NCBI RefSeq assembly: GCF_030813005.1
Contig: NZ_JAUSTU010000002.1
Location: forward strand, 62,001 to 126,000
Origin: Robertmurraya andreesenii
Lineage (GTDB): Bacteria > Bacillota > Bacilli > Bacillales > Cytobacillaceae
Reading direction: 5' to 3'
DNA: 64,000 nucleotides
This document shows positions 9,054 through 16,936 of this stretch, in pieces. The position numbers were made by a program, and so were the translations under genes. The first letter of the stretch is position 1. Each line of letters opens with the position of its first letter. The notes beneath the pieces are model-generated. The model was not told the origin of the DNA. It did no database searches and saw only the letters and a list, made by a program, of their open reading frames with translations.

Positions 9054-10160
9054 TTACTCCCTTGTGGTTCCTGTAATTCTCTTTAACAACTCTACTTCCT
9101 TGCCACTAGTGTTATCCGCAAAGTATCTACTACTCTTTTCATAAGGTACACCGGCCGAGAGTCTTTCAAGTATAAATTGTAAGTCTATTTTTGTATTTTC
9201 ATTAGAAATAAATTCCACATTTTTAAAACCGTCCAATATTTCATGACATACATTTAAGTTTGAAGTTATTACTGGCATACCATACGTCGCCATCTCACAA
9301 GTCATTACACCTTGAGTGTCTCGACGAGTAGGTAACAAACCACACTTCGATTTGTTTAACAAATCTAGCATCTCATTATGTTTTAAAAGCCTATCCATCC
9401 AAATAACATTATCAGCTTTTTTTATGTGATTGAAGAACTCTCCTTTACCAATAACCAAGAATTTTAACTCTGGATTATTTATAGCAAGTTCATTTACAAT
9501 ATCTATCCCATAATTCGAACCATCTAATACTCCTCGGATTGTAATAAAATCATACACTTTTTTAACATGTTGATCATATTTTTCTTTTTCAAACACCTCG
9601 CCTACACCATTATGAATTATAGAATACTTACCTACTAAAACAGTTGGATTTATTTTTGTCCAATGCAAAAAATCATTATAAAGCTCTCTACTAACAAACA
9701 CAAAATGAGACTTATTAGCTACTTTAGTAAAGTAATCTTTCCATAATTTTAACTTTAATGTATCATAAATATCCTGTACAAGCCGCATTACTCTTTTAGA
9801 TTGTTTTTTAAAATAATATGGTTTTGGATATACCGCATTAATTCTCACTACTTCGTGTCCATGAAAGAAAAATACTATTTTTGGAAAGTTCCTCTCATAT
9901 TTCTTTAGGAACTTATAATGTTGCCTTATATTGGGAGCATGGCAAACGAGAACATCATATTTCTCAGACTGATTTTTATTATATTCATCTAGTGTAATCA
10001 CCTTAATCCCGTCGATTGTATAGTTTTCATTAGCACGAAAATTCAAGATAGTTATACAAATTCCTTTTTGCTTATAGTATAAGTTTCTAACATGCAGATA
10101 CATCATTTTACTTTTTTCATTTGGATTAGCATAATCAGGTGCAGCAATCAGCAGTTTCAT
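9054..10160 (-). CDS. Glycosyltransferase family 4-like protein
   Basis: A 368-residue GT-B glycosyltransferase (GT4/Glycos_transf_1 type). The C-terminal half has the typical donor-binding layout: DFITIRGVLDGSNYGID, LKFLVIGKGEFF, then GLLPTRRDTQGVMTCEMATY followed by GMPVITSN; the expected E-x7-E pattern is partly conserved. The acceptor-side N-terminus (KLLIAAPDYANPNEKSKMMYLH) also fits. It would add a sugar to the lipid-linked repeat unit on the cytoplasmic side; sugar specificity cannot be read from sequence. The ATG is preceded by AAAGGAA at good spacing. It is an operon member, with a 134-bp gap from the upstream GT4 gene. Confidence 0.85.
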   Translation of the reverse strand: MKLLIAAPDYANPNEKSKMMYLHVRNLYYKQKGICITILNFRANENYTIDGIKVITLDEYNKNQSEKYDVLVCHAPNIRQHYKFLKKYERNFPKIVFFFHGHEVVRINAVYPKPYYFKKQSKRVMRLVQDIYDTLKLKLWKDYFTKVANKSHFVFVSRELYNDFLHWTKINPTVLVGKYSIIHNGVGEVFEKEKYDQHVKKVYDFITIRGVLDGSNYGIDIVNELAINNPELKFLVIGKGEFFNHIKKADNVIWMDRLLKHNEMLDLLNKSKCGLLPTRRDTQGVMTCEMATYGMPVITSNLNVCHEILDGFKNVEFISNENTKIDLQFILERLSAGVPYEKSSRYFADNTSGKEVELLKRITGTTRE

Positions 10161-10294
10161 TTTAAATTCCTTTCTGAAAACTGAATTAATTATATGTGGG
10201 AACCTTCAAAAACTTTGACTAAAGATATTAAAATATCTTGAATAAGACTAGAATAAAGTTTTCAAATAAAATCGGCTTTACTTAATTAAACAAT

Positions 10295-11446
10295 TTATTT
10301 AATATCTAAAAGTATCTTATTCCACTTATCTTTAATGAAATTCTCATTGAAATCACCACTATTAGATATCTTGAAAGAGTTTAACGCCATTCTAACTAGT
10401 TCATCTCTATTTGTGTTTAAAAACATTATCTTATTAAATAAGAAATCAACAATATTATAGTCGATATAGTCTGAATAAATCGTACCCTCCCTATTATTCC
10501 AAACATTCTCATTAGGCAAATTGTCATAATTAAAGAATCTGAATTTTGGTTTTGTTAAATAACCATTGTACCCATTTTTTACCATTTCTGGTATTGCATA
10601 TAAGTCTGTTGTTAGTACTGCATTTCCAGATTTCATTGCTTCTAGAACCACTAATGAAAAACTATCTTGCCTGGTTGGATTTAATAGAATACAAGAGTCG
10701 TTATATACCAAATTTAGATCTTCTTTGCTAAACTTAAAGTCAGATATGCTTACATTTTCATTTTCTTCAATTTCTTTTTGGACACTCATATCAATTGAAT
10801 CTAATTGAGTAATAATTTTTAGCTTTACATTGTTAACTCCCAAATCTTTAAGTTTTTTAAAGGCTAGTAAAATATCTCTACCTCCTTTTAATTTGAAATT
10901 AGAAGAAATGAATAAGCATGTAATCACTTCTTTTCGACATTTGACTCTAATACTTTCTTGACTTGTCAAATCATTAGCCTTAACAAGAGGATATAATTGA
11001 CTAATTTTCACACTATTAGGTATTGAGTAAAATTGATTAACAGTCTCATAACACGCCTTAGATAGGCAAATAATAGATTTTAATTTTGGGTCACTAAGAT
11101 ACTTTCTTAGTCTACCTTTGCTTAGCAAAGTTTTATTTCTGCCCGTTGAATAATGTACCAAAGCTAATGGGTTCTCTAGGTATATTACATATTCTGCTTC
11201 TGATTTTAGAAACCGATTATAGCTGAATGCACCTTCAAAAAAACCTTTTTTGACCCTTATCCTTTGGATTAAGCCTAGGTGATCAGCAATCCTAGATTTT
11301 ACTAGCTTAGATATTAATATTTTCCGCTTTGAATTTGTTTCATATATTTTTTTAGGATCATTAATAAACTCAATATTATCAAATTCACTATTGAACAGGT
11401 TCAATAAGAACCCCCTTGCTTTTGTAGCAACATAAATCTTTTTCAT
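10295..11446 (-). CDS. Glycosyltransferase family 4-like protein
   Basis: A 383-residue GT-B glycosyltransferase. Evidence is the C-terminal GT4 segment: CLFISSNFKLKGGRDILLAF (start of donor domain), ISDFKFSKEDL, CILLNPTRQDSFSLVVLEAM and GNAVLTTDLYAIPEMV, including the acidic residue of the E-x7-E region. The N-terminus contains basic clusters that may contact membrane or acceptor. It is probably one of the repeat-unit assembly enzymes; donor and acceptor are unknown. GGAAGG lies 7 bases before the ATG. It follows ugd in the operon with a short gap. Confidence 0.85.
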   Translation of the reverse strand: MKKIYVATKARGFLLNLFNSEFDNIEFINDPKKIYETNSKRKILISKLVKSRIADHLGLIQRIRVKKGFFEGAFSYNRFLKSEAEYVIYLENPLALVHYSTGRNKTLLSKGRLRKYLSDPKLKSIICLSKACYETVNQFYSIPNSVKISQLYPLVKANDLTSQESIRVKCRKEVITCLFISSNFKLKGGRDILLAFKKLKDLGVNNVKLKIITQLDSIDMSVQKEIEENENVSISDFKFSKEDLNLVYNDSCILLNPTRQDSFSLVVLEAMKSGNAVLTTDLYAIPEMVKNGYNGYLTKPKFRFFNYDNLPNENVWNNREGTIYSDYIDYNIVDFLFNKIMFLNTNRDELVRMALNSFKISNSGDFNENFIKDKWNKILLDIK

Positions 11447-11487
11447 ATATTACCTTCCTTAATCTTTGTGCATTTGCATACACCTTA

Positions 11488-12654
11488 TTAATCCCTACTA
11501 AACAAATCCCTTGTATATACCTTGTCCTCTACATCACGTAAATCATTAGACAATCGATTAGCAACAATGACATCTGAAATTCTCTTAAACTCTTCGAAGT
11601 CATTAATTACCCTAGAATTAAAGAATTTCTCCTCATGAAGAACGGGCTCATATACAACCACTTCAATTCCCTTAGCTTTAATACGCTTCATAACACCCTG
11701 GATAGCTGATTGTCTAAAGTTATCTGAGTCCATTTTCATGGTAAGCCTATAGATACCAACAATCTTAGGATTCTTCTTAATAATCATTTCAGCAATGTGA
11801 TCTTTTCTAGTTCTATTTGCATCAACAATGGCTGTCATTATATTATTAGGAACATCCGCATAATTCGCTAGTAACTGTTTTGTGTCTTTAGGCAGGCAGT
11901 AACCGCCATAACCAAATGAAGGGTTGTTATAATGAGTACCAATGCGTGGGTCAAGCCCAACCCCATCAATAATCTGCTTACTGTCTAATCCTCTAACTTC
12001 TGCATATGAATCTAGCTCATTAAAAAAAGCGACTCTCATCGCAAGGTAAGTGTTAGCAAATAGTTTAATAGCTTCCGCTTCAGTTGAATTTGTAAATAAA
12101 ACAGGAATATCTTCTTTAATAGCTCCTTGAACAAGTAAGTTAGCAAATACTTTAGCTCTATCGGACTGTTCACCAACAATTATACGTGAAGGATACAAGT
12201 TATCATAAAGTGCCTTTCCTTCACGTAAAAATTCAGGTGAGAAAATAATATTGTCTGTTTCAAACTTCTCTTTAATTTTCTCTGTATACCCAACAGGAAC
12301 TGTTGATTTGATAACCATTACAGCATCAGGATTGATAGATAATACATTAGCTATGACTGCTTCAACAGTTCTTGTATTAAAATAATTCTTATCTGGATCG
12401 TAATCTGTTGGAGTAGAGACTATAACATATTCTGCATCTTTATAAGCTTTATAATTATCTGTTGTTGCAATCAAATTTAAATCTTTAGTAGCTAGAAATT
12501 CCTCAATCTCGTTATCAATGATAGGAGATTTTTTATTATTAATCATATCTACTTTCTCTTGAATAATATCAAGAGCAATAACTTGATTATGTTGAGCTAG
12601 TAAAATAGCATTTGATAATCCCACGTAACCAGTTCCAGCTATAGTGATTCTCAT
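11488..12654 (-). CDS. ugd: UDP-glucose 6-dehydrogenase
   Basis: Oxidises UDP-glucose to UDP-glucuronate with two NAD molecules. The N-terminal Rossmann motif (ITIAGTGYVGLSNAILLAQ), the conserved VIKSTVPVGYTEK and FSPEFLREGKALYDNL segments, the Lys of AIKLFANTYLAMRVAFFNEL and the catalytic Cys in FGYGGYCLPKDTKQL are all present. At about 388 residues it is the short (E. coli Ugd-like) form. The ATG at 12652-12654 gives the family N-terminus; a GTG 4 codons upstream is in frame but lies only 2 bases from the AAAGGA. Together with galU it predicts glucuronate in the polymer. Confidence 0.93.
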   Translation of the reverse strand: MRITIAGTGYVGLSNAILLAQHNQVIALDIIQEKVDMINNKKSPIIDNEIEEFLATKDLNLIATTDNYKAYKDAEYVIVSTPTDYDPDKNYFNTRTVEAVIANVLSINPDAVMVIKSTVPVGYTEKIKEKFETDNIIFSPEFLREGKALYDNLYPSRIIVGEQSDRAKVFANLLVQGAIKEDIPVLFTNSTEAEAIKLFANTYLAMRVAFFNELDSYAEVRGLDSKQIIDGVGLDPRIGTHYNNPSFGYGGYCLPKDTKQLLANYADVPNNIMTAIVDANRTRKDHIAEMIIKKNPKIVGIYRLTMKMDSDNFRQSAIQGVMKRIKAKGIEVVVYEPVLHEEKFFNSRVINDFEEFKRISDVIVANRLSNDLRDVEDKVYTRDLFSRD

Positions 12655-12693
12655 TTTTCGATTCACAGTCCTTTTTAATATTGGTTTTTTTAG

Positions 12694-13455
12694 TTAGGAA
12701 AAATAATACTTTTTAACATTATTTAAAACGTAAAACAAATAGTAATAAATACATTTTATCAGCGGTAATTTAATGACATTTCTATAATTAGACCATTGTC
12801 TTTTTAAAGCTTTAAACTTATTGTTTGATAAAGATCCACTCACTCGTCTATACTCAGCGAGGCTTTCATTCAGGCCATATGCAATATGTCCTTTCTTAAG
12901 TATCATTAGCCAAGTTAAATTGTCTTGTCCTCGCCTAACTAAGGGCATCCTAAAATCACCAATAATATTTTTGTCTATTACTACAGTTAAACACCCGATA
13001 ATAGTGTTTTTTAGAGCTTGGCTATAATTGAGCGATTGTGGAACACAAAAGATTTTATCTTTATTATTTTTTTCATCTTTAATATACTCGTAGGATGTAA
13101 ACGTAAAACCAAAGTTATTACTTAACATAAAATCAATTTGTTTAGATAACTTGTCCTTTTTCCATTTATCATCCGAATCAAGAAAAGCTATAAAACGGCC
13201 GTTTGCTTTTTCTAAAGCTTTGTTACGTGCAAAGGCTGCACCAGAATTCTCATTTAGATTTATTAATTTTATTCTTGAATCTTTTTTTATATATTTTCTA
13301 ATTACTTCTTCAGTATTATCGGTTGACTTATCGTTGACTATAATCATTTCCCAATTGAAGTAAGTTTGAGCAACCACGCTGTCAATTGTTTCAGATATAT
13401 ATTGTCCACAATTATAAGCAGGTGTAATAATCGATACTAAATCTTGATTTTCCAT
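12694..13455 (-). CDS. Glycosyltransferase family 2 protein
   Basis: A 253-residue GT-A enzyme. The opening VSIITPAYNCGQYISETIDS is the classical GT2 nucleotide-binding start, followed by MIIVNDKSTDNTEEV, the FIAFLDSDDKW metal-binding DxD region and, further on, RRGQDNLTWLMILKKG, which matches the catalytic (E/Q)D segment of TuaG/EpsJ-type enzymes. It probably transfers the second or a later sugar onto the primed lipid carrier. The start follows a GGAGAT site. Immediately upstream lies the priming transferase, 18 bases away. Confidence 0.9.
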   Translation of the reverse strand: MENQDLVSIITPAYNCGQYISETIDSVVAQTYFNWEMIIVNDKSTDNTEEVIRKYIKKDSRIKLINLNENSGAAFARNKALEKANGRFIAFLDSDDKWKKDKLSKQIDFMLSNNFGFTFTSYEYIKDEKNNKDKIFCVPQSLNYSQALKNTIIGCLTVVIDKNIIGDFRMPLVRRGQDNLTWLMILKKGHIAYGLNESLAEYRRVSGSLSNNKFKALKRQWSNYRNVIKLPLIKCIYYYLFYVLNNVKKYYFS

Positions 13456-13473
13456 TCATTAAATCTCCATTCT

Positions 13474-14109
13474 TTATTCTATTATCTGCCCTTTACTACT
13501 AGGACCTTCTTTCTTCGCTGTAGTTCCAGTCCCGCCTTCAACAACCCCATCACTCTTCGCTACGCTCACAATGGTCCCAAAAAAACACTTAACATCCATC
13601 CAGAAACTAATCTTCTCAACATACTCCCCATCCAGCTTGGATTTAATCTCAATAGGAAGCTCATCCCTACCATTAATCTGTGCCCAACCTGTCAATCCAG
13701 GTGGTACGTCATTAGCGCCATATTTATCTCGTTCAGCAATTAGATCATATTGATTCCATAGCGCAGGCCTAGGCCCAATAATACTCATCTGGCCAACAAA
13801 TATATTCCAGATCTGCGGCAGCTCATCAAGTGAAGTTTTTCTCAGAAATTTACCCATCTTTGTGATATACTGTTCTGGATTACCTAATAAGTGAGTTGGA
13901 GTGTCCTTCGGTGTATCTATTCTCATCGTACGGAATTTCAAGATGTTGAAATGTGTCTTGTTAATCCCTACACGCTTTTGCTTAAATAGAACCGGGCCTC
14001 TTGAATCCATTTTAATAGCAATGATTAGAATTAAAAATATGGGTGATAAGACAATAAGTCCTATTAAAGAAAGAATGATATCTATCAATCTTTTAACCTT
14101 CATATACAT
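13474..14109 (-). CDS. Priming undecaprenyl-phosphate sugar-1-phosphate transferase
   Basis: A bacterial sugar transferase of the PGT (EpsL/WbaP C-terminal) family, which starts repeat-unit synthesis by transferring a sugar-1-phosphate onto undecaprenyl phosphate. The 211 residues show a single N-terminal membrane helix (LIDIILSLIGLIVLSPIFL), then GPVLFKQKRVG, ILKFRTM, LRKTSLDELPQIWNI and MSIIGPRPALW, the full catalytic core with the Asp-Glu pair. It has the short form without the extra membrane domain. It is the first gene after the 1.1-kb repeat block, so it either depends on a promoter within that block or on read-through from galU and the pilin gene. Confidence 0.92.
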   Translation of the reverse strand: MYMKVKRLIDIILSLIGLIVLSPIFLILIIAIKMDSRGPVLFKQKRVGINKTHFNILKFRTMRIDTPKDTPTHLLGNPEQYITKMGKFLRKTSLDELPQIWNIFVGQMSIIGPRPALWNQYDLIAERDKYGANDVPPGLTGWAQINGRDELPIEIKSKLDGEYVEKISFWMDVKCFFGTIVSVAKSDGVVEGGTGTTAKKEGPSSKGQIIE

Positions 14110-14212
14110 CCAGCTACACTCCTTAAAATTTGTTCTTTAGTAGATTAGGACTTACTTGGAATCTTCAAAACTCCAACCAACTACTAAACCACTAAAATTG
14201 TTATCTACTACT

Positions 14213-14570
14213 GATAGCCACCTCGTAAATAATATTCAATATGAGAAATAGATAAAAATATCAACATATAGTATGCTTTGTTGTTAAAAACTGATTTCCA
14301 ATACTACATATTGTGTTTTGTTATCGATTTCCGATACTCACCTCGCATTATATATGCAATATGCGAAATAGATGAAAAAATCAACATGTAGTATATTTTG
14401 TGCAATATATCGAAAATAGACACTATATATTGTGTTTCGTTATCTTATTACGATACTCACCTCGTAATATCTATTCAATCTACGAAGTAAATACGAAATA
14501 GATATTCTTGCATTTGTCACCCTAAACCGAGTTTCTTCCTATTATATAAACCATTCAATCAATCTATAAT
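14213..14570. repeat. Degenerate direct tandem repeat, about 120-bp unit
   Basis: Three direct copies of a unit beginning GATA(G/C)(C/T)CACCTCG start at 14213, 14333 and 14452, giving periods of 120 and 119 bp. Each continues with an A/T-rich stretch containing TTCAAT or GCAAT, GAAATAGAT and, in the first two, ATCAACAT(A/G)TAGTAT. Half-units (CATATTGTGTTTTGTTATCGA, split here by variation) recur near 14306 and 14429. No ORF of note is present. It sits in the gene-free gap inside the exopolysaccharide locus. Confidence 0.75.
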
Positions 14571-15170
14571 CCTCACTAAAAACGCCTCAACCCCTTATCC
14601 CTCAAGGTTTCTAACGTTCAATCTAACTATGATAGTCAGTTCCTTAACTGGATTCAATCTGTTTTCAGAATATTCACACTTAAAAAGCCCGTCAAATCAA
14701 CGTTTTCAGGTCCCTAAATTTTCCAAATAGCCAATTTATCTACTCCATAGTAACCCCAAGACCAGTATGCGCAATAGACAAATTCCATATTTTGTGTTAT
14801 TTATTGATTTCCGTGGGTGTTTACACACTATATATCGTGTTGGTCTATAAACCATTCTCACTTCCCAATGTTTATTCAATCATTTTTCCATTTTCAGGAA
14901 TTTAAAAAGCCCGTCAAATCAACGTTTTAAAAATCCAAAATGCCCGATTTTAGCCATTTTATCTTTATATACTAACAAAATGGTACTATGTTATATAGAT
15001 AAATCCTATATATTGTATATTTTTGTGATTTTTCACTGATTTTAACACAATATGTTGTGGTTATCTATCGACCATTCTTACTTCCCCACCACCATTCAAT
15101 AATCTCCAGTAACTCACAAGGCCGCAAGGCCCCCAAAACCACTACCTCCAAATCAAAACTAAAACAACAA
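14571..15170. repeat. Second degenerate repeat series in the gene-free block
   Basis: Within this gene-free stretch TAAAAAGCCCGTCAAATCAA, continuing with CGTTTT, occurs twice, near 14682 and 14903. A second phrase, of the type TCTAT(A/C)(A/G)ACCATTCT(C/T)ACTTCCC followed by a run containing ATTCAAT, occurs near 14851 and 15064. Short ATAT-centred near-palindromes (CACTATATATCGTG, CCTATATATTG, ACACAATATGTTGTG) recur between them. The spacing of about 210-220 bp indicates a larger, decayed repeat unit related in style to the 120-bp series to the left. No convincing gene was found. Confidence 0.6.
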
Positions 15171-15174
15171 AACA

Positions 15175-15214
15175 ACAGGCTGTCACTGACAAATAAATTG
15201 TCAGACAGCCTGTA
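15175..15214 (-). terminator. Intrinsic terminator after the pilin-like gene
   Basis: ACAGGCTGTC and GACAGCCTGT form a perfect 10-bp stem, with TGACAA/TTGTCA adding an inner arm. On the minus strand it is followed by a T-rich tail (TTGTTTTGTTGTTTTAG). It lies 16 bases beyond the stop of the pseudopilin gene and would separate the regulatory half of the exopolysaccharide locus from the polymer-specific half. Confidence 0.85.
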
Positions 15215-15229
15215 TAAGATAATTAATAA

Positions 15230-15604
15230 TTATAAATAAGGAACTTCGCCCTCTTTTTCAGTGTTATCCTTTGGGTGAATGGTACACTGTACTTCTCCAT
15301 CGAAATAACGATAATCCTCAGTAGAGTCGTCAAGGTTTGCCTTCATAAAAGTTACAAACAGTTGATCCGTATGCTCCAAATCATTAGCGATTAAATGGGA
15401 TTCATACATTTTCTCAAGCTGTGTTGCGTTAAGTTCGCAAATATCTACTTTTGCTTTTGCTAATGTGCTATGAACCGAAGGAATTGCGATACCAGCGACA
15501 AGTCCCATTATTGCAAGGACAGCAAGTAGTTCTACCAATGTTAATCCTTTAGAGTTTGCAAAGCTTTTTTGGAACCTTTGTTTAAAACCTTTAGTACGAT
15601 TCAT
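15230..15604 (-). CDS. Orphan type IV pilin-like (pseudopilin) protein
   Basis: A 124-residue protein with a class III prepilin signal: a basic leader ending in Gly followed by LTLVELLAVLAIMGLVAGI (residues 20-39). Cleavage would follow Gly20 and the mature protein would begin LTLVE, with the conserved Glu at position 5. The hydrophobic helix would anchor it in the membrane and the remaining 80 residues form a small globular part with one Cys each at 57 and about 106. It resembles ComGC/GspG-type pseudopilins but no comG or pil genes are nearby, so a prepilin peptidase would have to act from elsewhere. Its place between galU and the polymer genes is unusual. A strong terminator follows directly. 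Confidence 0.8.
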   Translation of the reverse strand: MNRTKGFKQRFQKSFANSKGLTLVELLAVLAIMGLVAGIAIPSVHSTLAKAKVDICELNATQLEKMYESHLIANDLEHTDQLFVTFMKANLDDSTEDYRYFDGEVQCTIHPKDNTEKEGEVPYL

Positions 15605-15808
15605 CTTTCAATCAACACCTCTGGATATTTATTTAATATCCAGTATGGTCAAAGATAAACGTTAATAAACATATTATTTGAAAATTAAAAATTATTAGAG
15701 ATGATAGTTAAAATCAATAATTTGAAGAGCTTCGAGTTTCTCTTAACTATGTACATTAGCTATGAAACCGTCATCCCGCAACCACAGGAACTCCCAAATC
15801 AACTAGCC

Positions 15809-16690
15809 TCAAATTACCTTATTCTTCCCCAACATCTCCTCCATATACCCCAACAACTCTTCCCGCAACCCCTCATCCTGCAAAGCAAACTCCAACGTCG
15901 TCTTCACAAACCCAAGCTTCTCCCCTACATCATATCGTTTACCCTCAAAATCATAGGCAAAGACACGCTGGATTTGGTTCAGCTGCTGAATCGCATCGGT
16001 TAGCTGGATTTCTCCACCAGAACCTGTCTCCTGCTTATCAAGGAACATAAAAATTTCCGGAGTGAGAATGTATCGACCCATAATCGCAAGATTAGATGGT
16101 GCGGTACCAGGTGCCGGCTTCTCCACAAAATTCTCCACCTGATACCTTCTTTCAGTTTGAATCGAAGGTTCTACAATCCCATAGCGATGAGTCTCATTAT
16201 CCGGAACTGTCTGAACCCCAATCACCGAGGAATGAGTTTCCTCATACTGTTCAATTAACTGTCTTAAGCACGGGGTCTCACTTTGAACAATGTCATCCCC
16301 AAGTAAAACGGCAAACGGTTCATCACCAATGAAGTTACGGGCACACCAAACGGCATGTCCAAGGCCCTTTGGCTCCTTCTGGCGAATATAATGGATGTCT
16401 GCAAGATTGGTAGAATAACGCACCTTTTCTAACAGATTAAGTTTTCCTTTTTCCGCAAGGTTTTGCTCAAGCTCAAAGGCAATGTCGAAATGATCCTCGA
16501 TTGCACGTTTCCCTTTCCCTGTGACGATAATAATATCTTCAATTCCAGAAGCAACAGCTTCCTCGACAATATATTGAATCGTTGGCTTGTCCACGATCGG
16601 CAGCATTTCCTTTGGCATGGCCTTTGTTGCAGGGAGAAATCTGGTCCCTAAGCCAGCTGCCGGAATAATCGCTTTTCTTACTTTTTTCAC
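15809..16690 (-). CDS. galU: UTP-glucose-1-phosphate uridylyltransferase
   Basis: Makes UDP-glucose from UTP and glucose-1-phosphate, the precursor used by galE and ugd in this locus. The nucleotidyltransferase signature is complete: IPAAGLGTRFLPATKAMPKE (residues 8-27), then MLPIVDKPTIQYIVEE, QKEPKGLGHAVWCAR, LLGDDI and the VEKP motif. The 293 residues match the GtaB/GalU family. The start is a GTG preceded by AAGGAAGGG at 5-8 bases. It is co-directional with the capD-like gene upstream, separated by 246 bp that contain a dispersed repeat. Confidence 0.95.
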   Translation of the reverse strand: MKKVRKAIIPAAGLGTRFLPATKAMPKEMLPIVDKPTIQYIVEEAVASGIEDIIIVTGKGKRAIEDHFDIAFELEQNLAEKGKLNLLEKVRYSTNLADIHYIRQKEPKGLGHAVWCARNFIGDEPFAVLLGDDIVQSETPCLRQLIEQYEETHSSVIGVQTVPDNETHRYGIVEPSIQTERRYQVENFVEKPAPGTAPSNLAIMGRYILTPEIFMFLDKQETGSGGEIQLTDAIQQLNQIQRVFAYDFEGKRYDVGEKLGFVKTTLEFALQDEGLREELLGYMEEMLGKNKVI

Positions 16691-16795
16691 TTAATCCCTT
16701 CCTTTAAAGCTCTTTTCTAAAGGCACTTTTCTCAAATATTGTTGCCTTTACACTAAAAATATATAGATTTAACCTTGTTTAGGCAGTCCATTTAT

Positions 16796-16908
16796 GAAGC
16801 TAACAGAGAAAAGTGCGGCTCATTCTATGCGTATCGCAAGCTTAGAATGGAACGGAATGGCTGGTAGTAAAGCCATTCCAAAAACAACAATCCGTACGAA
16901 AACAGCCT
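16796..16908 (-). repeat. Dispersed 113-bp repeat, copy A
   Basis: Read on the minus strand it begins GGCTGTTTTCGTACGGATTG, continues with TTGTTTT and a 9-bp hairpin (GGAATGGCT / AGCCATTCC), and ends CTTTTCTCTGTTAGCTTC. The copy at 36042-36154 has the same length, the same head, a hairpin of related but changed sequence and a matching tail (CTTTTCTCCGTTGCTTC). A second hairpin (CATTCTA..TAGAATG) is present in this copy only. It sits between capD-like and galU genes. Confidence 0.75.
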
Positions 16909-16936
16909 TTCTCAAACCCTGTTACTTTGACCCTTA

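Noticed and set aside
14213..14570. Repeat block as a CRISPR or coding region
   Set aside because: Units of about 120 bp are degenerate throughout without distinct spacers, and no frame longer than about 60 codons exists.
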